Positions 1 through 10,104 of a stretch of 64,000 nucleotides of DNA are shown piece after piece. The notes beneath the pieces were generated by a model that was given only the letters and a program-made list of their open reading frames with translations, did no database searches and was not told the DNA's origin. Location of the stretch: NCBI GenBank assembly GCA_004369085.1, contig ML210178.1, positions 62,001-126,000 on the forward strand, in the 5' to 3' direction. Made by a program: the position numbers and the translations under genes. Position 1 is the first letter of the stretch. Every line of letters begins with the position of its first letter. This stretch comes from Coprinopsis marcescibilis (taxonomy: Eukaryota; Basidiomycota; Agaricomycetes; Agaricales; Psathyrellaceae).

Positions 1-575
1 TGGTTCTTGGGCAGGAAAACGTGGATGTGGATGCCGACTTTGGGGGCGTCGCAGTCGTATTCGAATTCCAAACTGTGCTGGAGATGGTGGGCCGAGGCCG
101 AGGTGAGCGGGGCCAGGGGAGAGAGACGGATAGACGGCCGCTTGAGGTTGACGAGGGCTTGGAGGGTGGTTGTGGGTTGCAGTGGCTGTTGTAGCTGTTA
201 GATTGGACGAGGTAGAAATGAATAGACTTGCGTCTTTGCTCCTATCGATCCAGGCTGTGACGACGTCGGGGGTCAGCTCGTCGGTGACAACCTTTTTGTC
301 GACAACGGCGGTCCAGGCTGGCCCGCTTGTGACAGCACCGATGTTGGGTCCGAACAGCGGCTCGAGTGCTTTACGATCTCGAGCGGTGGCATTTCCATTG
401 ATGTCGTTTAGAGGCAGGAGATGGTCGATCCCGCCGTTGCTGTTTGGGTGCGGGGTGCTGGCAGTGGCGGTGTCCCGGCCCCTGCGACCGCGGGCCCATT
501 GCAGCGAATCTGCAGGCAGTCAGAGGATGGCAGGAGGGCAGGGAGAGACGACTTACACCAGTCGGACAGACTCAT
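1..575 (-). CDS. 5' part of an unidentified protein-coding gene, cut by the window edge
   Basis: Reading the minus strand, an ATG at 573-575 begins a 19-nt first exon (557-575, MSLSDW plus one base). A clean 47-nt intron follows (510-556, GTAAGT...CTGCAG). Exon 2 is open from 509 and encodes YSLQWARGRRGRDTATAS and later a stretch containing LNDINGNATARDRKALEP. Near 180-240 the sensible frame changes, so another short intron or a frameshift lies there. The last 55 or so codons before the edge read LEFEYDCDAPKVGIHIHVF. I associate that string loosely with conserved N-terminal parts of fungal RING-type E3 proteins, but the RING itself would lie outside the window, so I make no functional assignment. 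The gene is divergent from the glyoxal oxidase at 979. The existence of a gene here is fairly sure; the product is not. Confidence 0.55.
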
Positions 576-978
576 CGTTGGAAGAGGAGAGTCAAGTGTG
601 AGAGACAACAACAACAACAAGCTTTGATCGGGACAAGTCTCTTTGCCTCCGCAGTCTGGACGGCAAGTTCATGCCGTCCAGGAAAACAAAGCGAGAGTGT
701 TCTCAGCGAGATTCTACAGCTCTAGGTCAGGCCTGGCTTGGACAGCCATGACAAAGTTGAGATATACATCTTCGTTCCTATGCAACATCTCGTGTTTGAC
801 GGCAAAGTGCGGTGACAACTTGGCCCTTTGTGGGCGCTGCCCTGGCATCACTCACCGCAGCCAACTCTCTCCGGCTCCCGTTGACCGCAAGCCCTAGACC
901 CCCTACTTATACCGCACCCCTTTCATTCTGCTCTAATCTTTACCTCTTTTTTTTTTCTTTTTTCTTTCTCCTTCTCCA
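576..978. promoter_or_regulatory. Divergent intergenic region with pyrimidine-rich leader
   Basis: These 403 bp separate the minus-strand gene starting at 575 from the glyoxal oxidase ATG at 979. A long CT/T tract (941-977) lies directly before the ATG, typical of basidiomycete 5' leaders. A weak TATA-like ACTTATA is at 904-910. No further gene is seen. Confidence 0.5.
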
Positions 979-3404
979 ATGTCTCGAACAACTCTTTCGC
1001 GGCGACTCGTCGCCCTCCAGTCATTACTCCTCCTCCTCGCAACCAATGTCAGCGCCCAAGCGACCGTCGACACCCCCGGCCAGCCTTCTCGCACTGGTGT
1101 CCCAGGAGGCTTTGAGATCGTCGGAGAGAGCTTTGTTAGCGCAATGATGGTACGCCTGTCAAGTTCAGGCCCCACCGCCCGTCCTGACCGCTCCACAGAT
1201 ATTCTTGGGCACAGAAGACAAGGTCCTGTTTGTCGATAAAGTCGAGAACAACCCTACCCAGATCAACAACCACCCAGCATGGGCCTCTGGTGCGTGAATT
1301 TCCCCTATCACCCTCCTCAAAACTGACTGTCCTCGCAGAGTGGGCAGTGGGAACCGGCGAACAGCGTGCGATGGACATTGTCACAAACTCTTTCTGCGCC
1401 GTACGTCTGTTCAATTCTCCCACAGCACCCAACCCAACCTTTTTCTACAGGGCGGAAACGTGCTAGGCAACGGAACATGGCTCAACGTCGGCGGAAACCT
1501 CGGCGTCACCTTCGCCAGCATGCCGCACGAAGACCAAACCGGCCAGAGCGGTCCCTATTTCAACGCAGATGGTCGAACAGCGTACGTACCTTGAAACATT
1601 GAGTCACACAAAAGTACTTACACTGTTCCGCTTTTAGAATCCGGTAAGCAAGGATATTCGGAGGCTTATGCCCGGCTATGCTCACATGTCCCTAGCATGC
1701 TCGACCCTTGCGACGACAGCACCTGCGAATGGTCCACATCGCCCGTGCCCACTAGCGAACGCTGGTACCCCACCCTCGAGACCCTCCAAGACGGCTCCAT
1801 CATCATCGTAAGCCCCTTCCATCCACACAACACCCTCCGCTCACCCCACCCCAGCTCGGTGGAAGCATCGACGGCGGCTTTGTGAACAACATCGAGCGCG
1901 ACAACCCCACCTACCAGTTCTTCCCGCCACGTCCCAACGGCGACGACCCCAACCCCAACATCCGTGCCGCCATCCTCGCCGACACCCTCCCCGCCAACCT
2001 CTACCCCCTCACCTGGCTCCTCCCCGACGGCCGCCTCCTCGTGCAGAGCAACTGGGCCACCGCCATCCTCAACTACGAAACCAACGAAGAAGAGCGCCTC
2101 GACGACATCCCCGATGCCGTCCGTGTCTACCCCGCCAGCGCTGCCAGTATCCTCCTCCCCCTCCGCGCCAAGGACGGCTACAAGGCCACCATCCTCTTCT
2201 GCGGCGGCACCAACGCCCAGACCGAGAGGTAACGTATATGCTTGTCCCCTGGGATCTGTTGCTGATTTTGTGTTTAGGTGGGGTTCGGGAGATTTCATCC
2301 CGGTAACGTTTGATGCCTCGCCAAGCTGCGTTAAGATTACACCGCTCGAGTCGAGGTCGTACGAACCCGAGGATCCGCTCCCGCAGGCGCGTGTCATGGT
2401 CAACATGATCTACCTCCCCACCGGCAAGATCCTCACCATCAACGGTGCCAGCAAAGGTACTCTCTCCCCTCCATCCCAAATCGTACGTATGCTGACCGTT
2501 TGTAGGAACGGCTGGGTACGGCAACGACACCTGGGCCCTAGGCCACTCGTACGCGGACGAGCCGCAGTACACACCGCTCATCTATGACCCCGACGCCCCC
2601 GCCGGCAGCAAATTCACCAGCGAAGGTCTCTCGGCAAGCGAGGTCGCGCGGATGTACCACAGCGTTGCGGTACTGCTCCCTGATGGGAGCGTGATGGTGT
2701 CTGGCTCGAACCCGAACCCGGATGTGATCAGGGAGGGCCCGTACCCGACTGAATACCGCACGGAGATCTGGTACCCGACGTGGTACCGTGAGCGCCGCCC
2801 GCAGCCTCGCGGCCTGCTCGCGCAGCTGTCGTATGGTGGCCCGAGCTTTGATATCACGCTCGATTCTGAGGATCTGTTTGGGGATGTGGAGAATGTGAAG
2901 AGTGTGCAGGTTAATGTTGTCCGACCTGGGTTCAGCACGCATAATATGGTTGGTCCCCTTCCCCTTATCTTATCTTTGGAGACCGTGCTAATTCATTGTG
3001 TGTGATAGAATATGGGCCAGCGGTTCTTGGAGCTGGAGACGTCGTATACGGCGTACGCGGCGAACAAGAGCGCGACGATCCATGTAGCGCAGATGCCGCC
3101 CAACGCGGCGCTGTTCCCGCCTGGTCCCGCGCTTGTGTTTGTTGTTGTGGATGGGGTGCCGAGTGTGGGCAAGATGATCATGGTTGGGAGTGGGCAGATT
3201 GGGGAACAGCCGGTTGCGCAGGCTGCGAGGCTCACGGCGGCGACTGTCGTCCCTGCCGAGGGTGGCAATGGGAGTAATAATGGGAGTAACAATGGGGGTA
3301 ACAATGGGAATGGTGGGAATAAGGGGAATGGGGCGGGCAGGCTGGGGATGGGTGTTGGGGTGCTTGTGGGAGCCGTTGGGCTGCTGTTTGGTGCGCTGTG
3401 GTAA
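979..3404 (+). CDS. Glyoxal oxidase-type copper radical oxidase, secreted and GPI-anchored
   Basis: Ten exons: 979-1149, 1199-1289, 1339-1400, 1451-1581, 1638-1643, 1696-1807, 1855-2228, 2278-2456, 2506-2948, 3009-3404. They give 654 aa and all nine introns (47-60 nt) keep phase. The family oxidises small aldehydes to acids and produces H2O2 for lignin-degrading peroxidases (known for the family). Residues 1-26 form a signal peptide ending SAQA. An N-terminal glyoxal-oxidase propeller and a DUF1929-type C-terminal domain follow. The expected radical and copper ligands are all visible: Cys107 (NSFCAGGN), Tyr178 (ERWYPTL), Tyr426-His427 (ARMYHSVAV) and His521 (STHNMNMGQ). A Gly/Asn spacer (about 620-635) and a hydrophobic C-terminus (GVLVGAVGLLFGALW) suggest a GPI anchor. 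Exon 5 is only 6 nt, encoding the IR of GRTAIRML. The gene looks intact. Assignment to the broad family is firm; the exact substrate is not known. Confidence 0.95.
3264..3328 (+). repeat. Coding minisatellite for Gly/Asn spacer
   Basis: Imperfect repeats of AATGGGAGTAA / AATGGGGGTAA type encode the GNGSNNGSNNGGNN linker between the catalytic body of the glyoxal oxidase and its C-terminal anchor signal. Length polymorphism would be expected but cannot be judged from one sequence. Confidence 0.6.
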
Positions 3405-5482
3405 GAGTGCTGGCCTCGGTGTCGACCGGTTTGATGCTGCGCCATGGACAAAAAGTGCACCGTTCGTTTTATGGTATTTACTACAACAACTACTGCAACT
3501 ACGACTACGACTTACTACATTTAAAATGTGTTTTTGATACTTGGTTACATGGATCTACATACATACCATCTACATACCTACCTTGTCGCTCGTTTTTTAT
3601 AACCTACGTATATTAGGTACATGTCAAGTAATTGGCGGACATATACTATTATTTTATTTTCCTGTGGATGGATGGATAGGTTTGGATCTGTATCTGAGTC
3701 GAGGAGAGGAGAGGGGTTTTGTTGATTTATGGTTTATCGTGTGTCATGCATGGCCCTGGGCCCTGGGATTGGGATTTCGACTCGGGTTGGAACAAGGGAG
3801 ACCTCGTTCTCGTCAGGCTAGGCGCCAAGGTGTATATGAATTATCCCACTGCCGTGTTGTTTCATAATTACGTTTCCTTTTGATTTTTTTTTTCATCTGC
3901 GCAATTCTTGGCTAGCTCTTGCGGTGCCGAGAAAGGTCTGTTGGTTGGCCTTGGTTGTTTTCATGAGGTCTTGGGTCTCCGATGGGCGGCCTCGAGGGAG
4001 GCTCAGCCTGCCAGCGCTCCGAGGCAACGTTCGACGTTCGACTTTCATACCGTGGCTCGCAAATAACCTACGGGACCCTGGTAGACCCTGGTCCCACGCA
4101 CTGTGTGCTATGCGGAGAGCCCCTGGGTCAATTCTGTCCCTGTGGCTGTAGACGCTCATACGACTGTCCTGTGCTCAGTGTGCTGCCTGTTCGCCGGCGA
4201 AAGGGCCCTTAGTGCATAAGCCAGTGGGTCCAGGAATCGTGGTGGGTTTGGCACGAGGATAAGGGTAGCTTGGAACGGATGGACATACTACTGTGTATGG
4301 TGCGCTTTCAACCCTCTTCTTGTCAATGTACGGTCTTATCTTATCATCTACGCATGTGCACCCGCCCGACTACTACCGAACGGTGATGATACAGTACTAA
4401 CATAACACCAGTGTGCTAATGAGCTCAGCAGTTGTGCACCGCATATTGCAGAGTTTGAACAAGACCGCTACGACCCCCAAATGCCACTTTGATCTTAATC
4501 CCAATCCTGCACTTGCCGGTAGCGTGCCGTGGCCCTGCGTTGGCTGTTGTGGATGGGTAGCAAAAGTGTAGGGGAAGGATGGTCATGATTTGATTTGATT
4601 CGAGGCCCGGAGCAGATTGTCTTGGAGGTAGGTACCGGCGCTTAAACCGCGAGCATAATTCCTGTTTCGGATAGGGGTACGCACTGCGAATGATCTGAAC
4701 AATGCGGGGGGTAGACTCAGGATGGATAGTGTGAAGTTGGGTAGTACGGAGTGGTCACGGGTGTGCTGGTTCTGGCCTCCTGCTGGGCTGTGGTGGTGGG
4801 GTTAGTGGGCGCGTGTAATTGCAAAGCTGCGACGACCGCTTTAGGTGTGTGGCGTTGTCCTGAGGTACACAACCATGTGATGCTGGGAGGGGTTTGTGTG
4901 ACTCTGGTTTATAGATTATAGCCACTGAACAGATTCTGATTAGAACGGCTAGGTTCTGGAAAGAGTTCCTCATGGGAAGCACTTGATGCCCAGAATCGAC
5001 AAGGTTTATGATGGCATACTATATTATCGAAGTTATGCTGGGGTTGGGTCTACTTGGCTATTATTAGGAAGATGTAGATGAATTCTGATGTCACACTTCG
5101 ATTTTTATCCCGTTGTGGTTCTAAAGGGAATGGTTGCTGAGAGTCGGGAGACCCAACAGATGCAACAGCCCCACTGTGGCCGACAGAAGCTCAGACAACA
5201 TCCTAATTTCCTACTCACACTCGTAGCAAAATACTTTGGCAGTCTAAGCGCCGGAGACGACCGTTGCCTTTCTGGGTTCGAGACTCGATTCTGCCCTCTT
5301 GTCAGCTCAGGAGAGCAGCAACGTAAGCGCAACCAGCCTTTCGCTCAAGTATCATCGTTTCTCCATCTCCTCCCACCAAAAGATCCACAGGTGGTTGATA
5401 ATCTTAATGTGTAATCACGATGTCCTTGCAGATTTTGATCATTCGACAGATATCAAAGGCTATTCTTACTCATGAGAGTGGG
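3405..5482. other. Intergenic, no gene recognised
   Basis: About 2.1 kb downstream of the glyoxal oxidase. Only short open frames occur, with no splice-consistent extensions or recognisable domains. A GGAT-rich patch lies at 3665-3680. I see no tRNA, repeat unit or transposon end. Confidence 0.6.
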
Positions 5483-5490
5483 TATATAAT
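5483..5490 (+). promoter_or_regulatory. TATA box candidate
   Basis: TATATAAT lies 61 bp before the ATG at 5551. It places the earlier in-frame ATG at 5500 too close to the expected transcription start, so 5551 is preferred as the start of the downstream open frame. Confidence 0.4.
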
Positions 5491-5550
5491 ACATTACCAG
5501 TGCAGCCAGCAGTGTTTCCTCGCTTACAGCTTACCTCCTCCGCACATTCG

Positions 5551-5946
5551 ATGTACCCTTTTATTGCCTTGTATTCCCAGCTCACGCAACCCGGAAAGTT
5601 AGACCCCCCATCAGCACTGGTGCACAGTCCACCGCCGATCGCTGCCCTCGTCTTTGTGATTATCGCCGGGGCGCTCTGCCTCGAGATCGCCACTGCCGTT
5701 CTGTCTGTGCTGGCAGGTCAAAAGCGCCGACATCCGAGTCAGCTGGGGAGCGACGAAGGTCGAGATGAAGTATTGGATGACTCGAAACAATACACACCCA
5801 CGGCTACCGGGAGTCCTGGTAGCTTCAGATCCAGACACACACACAGAGGCAGCCGCGCACCTTCAATTCATATGCCACTGCACCTGTCTATGGTCGACAA
5901 CCGGAGCTATGGGACAGACATTGAGCGCCACGGGTGTCGAGCATGA
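5551..5946 (+). CDS. Hypothetical small single-pass membrane protein
   Basis: A single open frame of 131 aa without a recognised domain. A strongly hydrophobic segment at about residues 26-52 (IAALVFVIIAGALC and following) is followed by a basic stop-transfer patch (GQKRRHP). The rest is a polar tail rich in Ser, Thr and His. There is no classical signal peptide, so the N-terminus would be short and outside or the protein could be tail-first. The TATA-like sequence upstream and the clean membrane topology support a gene. The absence of introns and of any homologue I recognise weakens it. It could also be a last exon of a longer, unrecognised gene. Confidence 0.35.
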   Translation: MYPFIALYSQLTQPGKLDPPSALVHSPPPIAALVFVIIAGALCLEIATAVLSVLAGQKRRHPSQLGSDEGRDEVLDDSKQYTPTATGSPGSFRSRHTHRGSRAPSIHMPLHLSMVDNRSYGTDIERHGCRA

Positions 5947-6882
5947 ACAAGTTTGGACATTCGACATCGACTTCAGCTTTGTACTTCCGAGTCTGGATGC
6001 AGAATCAACTTTGTCAGTATGGTGTACAGCCCCGCGCGATTAGATTAGATCTGGTTCGTGGATGTGCCACACAGTCGATAGCGCGCTCCGCCGCGACTGC
6101 AACAGATTACATTTGCCTCTGCCCATCGCCTGGCAGCTCGACGCGACCGAGCCAGTGGAGGCAGCCAGCTGTCCCCGCGGACTACTCCAACTTGAACGGT
6201 TTTGTCCGTGCTAGCAGGCGGTCGCAAGCACTCAGAACTACGGACAATAGCTAGTATTCTAGAAGTAATCGGGCACCTTACTTTTTAGGTTAGTTGAAAC
6301 GATGAAGGGACTCGGATGGTGAAATCGCTTTCAAATTCACAACGCATTGTGACCGTGTTGCCCTGTACAGCTGGCAACGGCTCACGGCTCACCTCCCGGC
6401 GCCTCCCCTGAGTTTACTCGAACGATTCTTAGCAAGCTTAGTCCGTGGCAGTACTGCAACAGAGCTCTGTAGAAGGGGCCAGGCTGAGCGCTGAGCCCCA
6501 TTGATGGATGCTTGCTCTTAATATTATCCAATGATTGATTACAGCATGTTTCAAAGGCTGTGCCTGTCAGAATCGTTATAATTACCGGAGCTCAAAGAGC
6601 CGGACCCTCAGATTCAGACACGGTGTTCACACTAGGCATGGCCGCAGGTCCCTCAGCCCTGTCTCTTGTCCCTGCCGCAATGTCCTTCTCGCAATGTCCC
6701 TGAACTCGGAGACGACGAGTTCTCAAGACTTTCTCAGGCTGTTGTGCAGTTCCGGGCAGTGCCTCAAGGGCGATTCTGAATTTCTGACCGGATCGAAAGT
6801 GGGCGCTCAACTTTTCACGGAACCTTGCCGACTTACGCATCATCAGAAAGGGGTCAGGCCCTTGTAAAGCCCTTAAAATTCC
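5947..6882. other. Intergenic, no gene recognised
   Basis: About 0.9 kb before the metalloprotease promoter. Only short, compositionally random open frames are seen. Confidence 0.5.
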
Positions 6883-6889
6883 TATAAAA
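6883..6889 (+). promoter_or_regulatory. TATA box of the M43 protease gene
   Basis: TATAAAA lies 62 bp upstream of the ATG at 6951. The intervening ATG at 6895 would fall upstream of the expected transcription start. Confidence 0.55.
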
Positions 6890-6950
6890 CAGCCATGATA
6901 TTGTCACGCCCGTTCAAAAGTCATCCTGCCCTCTTCCATCGTCACCCGCG

Positions 6951-8304
6951 ATGCGCTCGGTACCCTTCCTTACAGCGTCAGCCCTCTTGGGACTCCATGC
7001 AATCACAATTGGTGTCCAATGTTCCCCGACCTTTCACTTTGAACCTTTGCACAAACAGGGGGAAATTTCATCTTTGACTCATGTGTCGGGAGGCCATTCA
7101 TCATCCAAAGTGTACGGTTTTTCCACCTTCTCGAACTGTAACGCGTGCTGACGTGCTCTTTAGGCACCATCGATTTTCGGTCCCGGCTTGCAATACAGAG
7201 GATATCGAAAGCAAAAGAAACCTCATCATCGGGCTGGGGACGAGCCAGAGGTAGTCATCCCGATTAACTTCAACATCATCATGACAAACTAGACGGCAGA
7301 GGGAGGATACGTCACGTGTGTCCATTTCGCCTTCTTTGGTTCATTTACTTTGCATTTACAAATGATATTCACAGCGATGTACAAATAGAAACCCAGATGA
7401 CCTTCCTAAACTCTGCATTTGCATTGGGGAATATCGTTTTTGAGCACAGCGGCACAAACAGAGTGATTAACGAAACTTGGTTCACGCATGTTGGAGTGGA
7501 TGAACTGGACCCAGACAAGTGAGCTATATTTAACACCTCGTTAGCGTTGCGGCCATCTCACCGATATCGATATCCCAGAACGTTCGAAAGCGAGATGAAG
7601 GCAGCTCTTGGTACTGAGGACTCTCCCGGTGTTCTGGATGTATACAGCTCTGGGTCAGCACTTTTTATTGTTCAAAGCAACTATAACTGTACTGACAGTC
7701 CCATAGCCTCGGATGGTCGACCACAAGTGCAAGCCCAAATTCGAAAGTGGGATACATTACTCTTTTCCCGTTCCAATTCGCTTTGGGTGGGCTGGAGCTG
7801 GAGAAATTACGAGTTCAGGGCGACGGTGTGACGATGACCTGGGTCTCTTTCCCGGATGGTCTGTTTGAAAAGGCATTTTTGGGCTCTAACCTGGTTCACG
7901 AGATCGGTCACTGGGCAGGACTCTTCCACACTTTCACAGTGAGCTTCGTTCTCTGCGCAAGCCTTTTGCGGGTAAGCTGATTGAGTTTGTATAGACTCAG
8001 CAAGAGCCTGGAAGTTGCGAGGGGCCTGGAGACTACGTCCGCGACACGCCGGTTCAAGCATATGCTGCTCACCTCAAGCTGAGTGCTTTCGACACAACCT
8101 GTGTAGCACAAGACACGTGCCCAAACAATCCCGGTTCGGACGCAATTAGTGAGTCGCTTGTTCGAAAATATTGTCCAAGACTAATCAGTACTGTAAGATA
8201 ATTACATGGACTATGCTCCGGAAGCGTGCAGAACTGAGTTCACACCTGGGCAGTTTAAGAGGATGAGGGACATTCTCAGCTTGTACCGGGATATTGAAAC
8301 ATAG
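6951..8304 (+). CDS. M43-family (pappalysin-like) zinc metalloprotease with an in-frame TAG
   Basis: Seven exons: 6951-7109, 7164-7315, 7375-7518, 7579-7653, 7707-7938, 7995-8148, 8198-8304. They add up to 288 codons in phase. Residues 1-24 form a signal peptide. The zinc site HEIGHWAGLFH (exon 5) matches HExxHxxGxxH. A DTP segment (VRDTPVQAY) and the Met-turn region NYMDYA follow, as in secreted fungal M43B proteases. However, codon 96 (7290-7292) is TAG, right after the conserved strand VVIPINFNIIMTN. All other coding and splice signals are intact. Either the gene is a recent pseudogene, or the 42-nt segment 7251-7292, which begins GTAGTC and ends CTAG, is removed in frame as an intron, at the cost of that strand. 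Family identity is certain; functionality is doubtful. Confidence 0.85.
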
Positions 8305-8663
8305 ACTTGGATTGCCATTTAATGCTCCAGCTTTCTAATTCAACAACAAAGGCTCAATAGATATTTCATTCCGGTAGTCGCACAATTGATACACAGTCTG
8401 GAGTCGCCTCCGAAAGCCGTTAAAACCAAAATTAACCTTGATCTCAGAATATGCACTGATCGTCGTCGAAGAGACGACCGCCCAACGTCGTGCCACCGTG
8501 ATACCCGAATTTGTTGTGACATTTGTCTCAAGGTTGAACAAACAAAACAATGTTCAACGTCAAAGATTGAGCTGCCTAGTAACATTCATCCCACTTGTGC
8601 TTGTGAGCCCCACCGGCGGAACCTTTCGTTTTTGAGCGAGGATCCGCAACTTTGGAACTCACA
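8305..8663. other. Intergenic
   Basis: A 359-bp spacer between the protease and the next membrane protein gene. No TATA box, repeat or extra gene is evident. Confidence 0.5.
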
Positions 8664-9686
8664 ATGAGGCCAAGGACAGTATGGCTGGGTGCAATCACCT
8701 TCGTTTTTTCTTTGCGCGCCAGAGGCCAATTTACCTCAGACTCGTCAGACATCCCACAAACAACCTTCGATGATCCCACAACAACAGTTGACGCCCCTCC
8801 AACAACTTTTGACCCCCCTCCAGTGACTTCCGAACCTCCCATCACGTCCGAGTTCAACCCTCCGCCTTCGCTGCCCTCCAGTTCAAGGGTTGTCTCACCA
8901 CCACCCTCCAATTCCCTGCCACCTGTACCCAGCTCTCCCAACTCTCCCAACTCTCCAGGCGCATTTTCAAGTAGTGACTCTCGGACAACACATGAGTCGT
9001 CGCACTCGCTGTCTTTCGGTGCCGTTTCTGAAACCAATCTACCGGTACCTGATGAAACGAGTGTTCGCGAGATCACCAATTCACCAACCGGAAGCCCTCA
9101 GACGTCCAGTCCTGTTGGTGCGATTGCTGGTGGTGCTGTAGGCGGTGTGGTTATCCTTGCACTGGTGGGATTTGTTTTCTTCTGGTTTGCCACTAGACAC
9201 CGCCGGAGAGAACGCAAACAGAGAGCGCTTAATGCGCAGGGCTACGATACCACCGCACATCAAAGAGTTGGAGTGGAGGAAAAGTCTAAAAGAGCAAGCC
9301 CCATTCTAGGATACTCAGACGGAGGCAACCAAGCCCCACCAATACGCAAGGGCCGTGGCCTTCAAGTTGGCGAGCAAGCTCAACAGTCCAACTTGGAATC
9401 AACAACAGAATCGTCAAGACAGGCCAGTTTGCCAATCAAGTCGAGATGGCCTTTTCAGGGTGGGGAGGGGATTCAGGAGCATATTGGTGGTGCGGAGATT
9501 CCCAGTCATCTACCAGAAAATGACCCCGAGCTTTCTGTTGGAGAAATGAGGGAGCAAATCCGGCACCTCAGACAACAGGTGACCATGTTACAAACCCAAA
9601 GCCTACCGGAGTTATCACCAAACGATGAACCTCCACCAGGGTATAGCAGCGTAGTACATGGCCATCGACTGACATTGATAGCTTGA
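8664..9686 (+). CDS. Single-pass membrane protein with Pro/Thr/Ser-rich ectodomain and PPxY tail
   Basis: An intronless frame of 340 aa. The ATG at 8664 is preferred because nothing in frame upstream is ATG. Residues 1-22 are a signal peptide (ending RARGQ). Residues 23-150 are a Pro/Thr/Ser-rich, probably O-glycosylated stalk with repeats of the type PPxTFDPP. A glycine-rich TM helix follows at about 152-176 (GAIAGGAVGGVVILAL), then a basic stop-transfer (RHRRRERKQ) and a cytoplasmic tail of about 160 aa. Near the end is a short coiled coil (EMREQIRHLRQQVTML) followed by PPGY (324-327). The tail pattern recurs in the proteins at 10105-11370 and 43282-44636. A sensor or cell-surface receptor role is inference; PPxY motifs typically bind WW domains of Rsp5-type ubiquitin ligases. 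Confidence 0.75.
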   Translation: MRPRTVWLGAITFVFSLRARGQFTSDSSDIPQTTFDDPTTTVDAPPTTFDPPPVTSEPPITSEFNPPPSLPSSSRVVSPPPSNSLPPVPSSPNSPNSPGAFSSSDSRTTHESSHSLSFGAVSETNLPVPDETSVREITNSPTGSPQTSSPVGAIAGGAVGGVVILALVGFVFFWFATRHRRRERKQRALNAQGYDTTAHQRVGVEEKSKRASPILGYSDGGNQAPPIRKGRGLQVGEQAQQSNLESTTESSRQASLPIKSRWPFQGGEGIQEHIGGAEIPSHLPENDPELSVGEMREQIRHLRQQVTMLQTQSLPELSPNDEPPPGYSSVVHGHRLTLIA

Positions 9687-10104
9687 AGACAATCTTCTTG
9701 GCAGAAATGTATAATTAGCCTAGTATGTTTGGATCTACCCGAAGAACAGGAAGCTGTTGAGAATCACATCTTTCTGATGCTACGGTCATTAGAACCACGT
9801 ACATAAAGATCCTTACGGCTCTCTTATCAGAACGAAGAAATTTGGCCGAAGCCAAAGAGCAGAAACAACGATGATCAAAGACTGCGGTCTTAATCATGCT
9901 GACGGTTGAAGCCTAGCTTTCCGACATCATCCCAACCATCTCACGCAATGCACGCAAGCATAAGAAGTACGATGCAGTAGTACCACCTAATATATATAAG
10001 ACTGGCTCCTAACGCACTTTACTCTGCCCTGGTCCAAAGTGCATTATTTCCATCCCCCCGGGCCACACCGTTTCTTCCCTCTCAATTGGCTTTGAAGTTT
10101 ACGC
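9687..10104 (+). promoter_or_regulatory. Upstream region with TATA box for the next gene
   Basis: A TATATATAAG element sits at 9991-10000, 105 bp before the ATG at 10105. A pyrimidine-rich leader (10050-10085) lies between. No gene is seen in the remaining 300 bp. Confidence 0.5.

Noticed and set aside
8652..8663. Start of the 8664 protein at a TTG four codons upstream
   Set aside because: Fungal nuclear genes initiate at ATG and the signal peptide fits the ATG at 8664.
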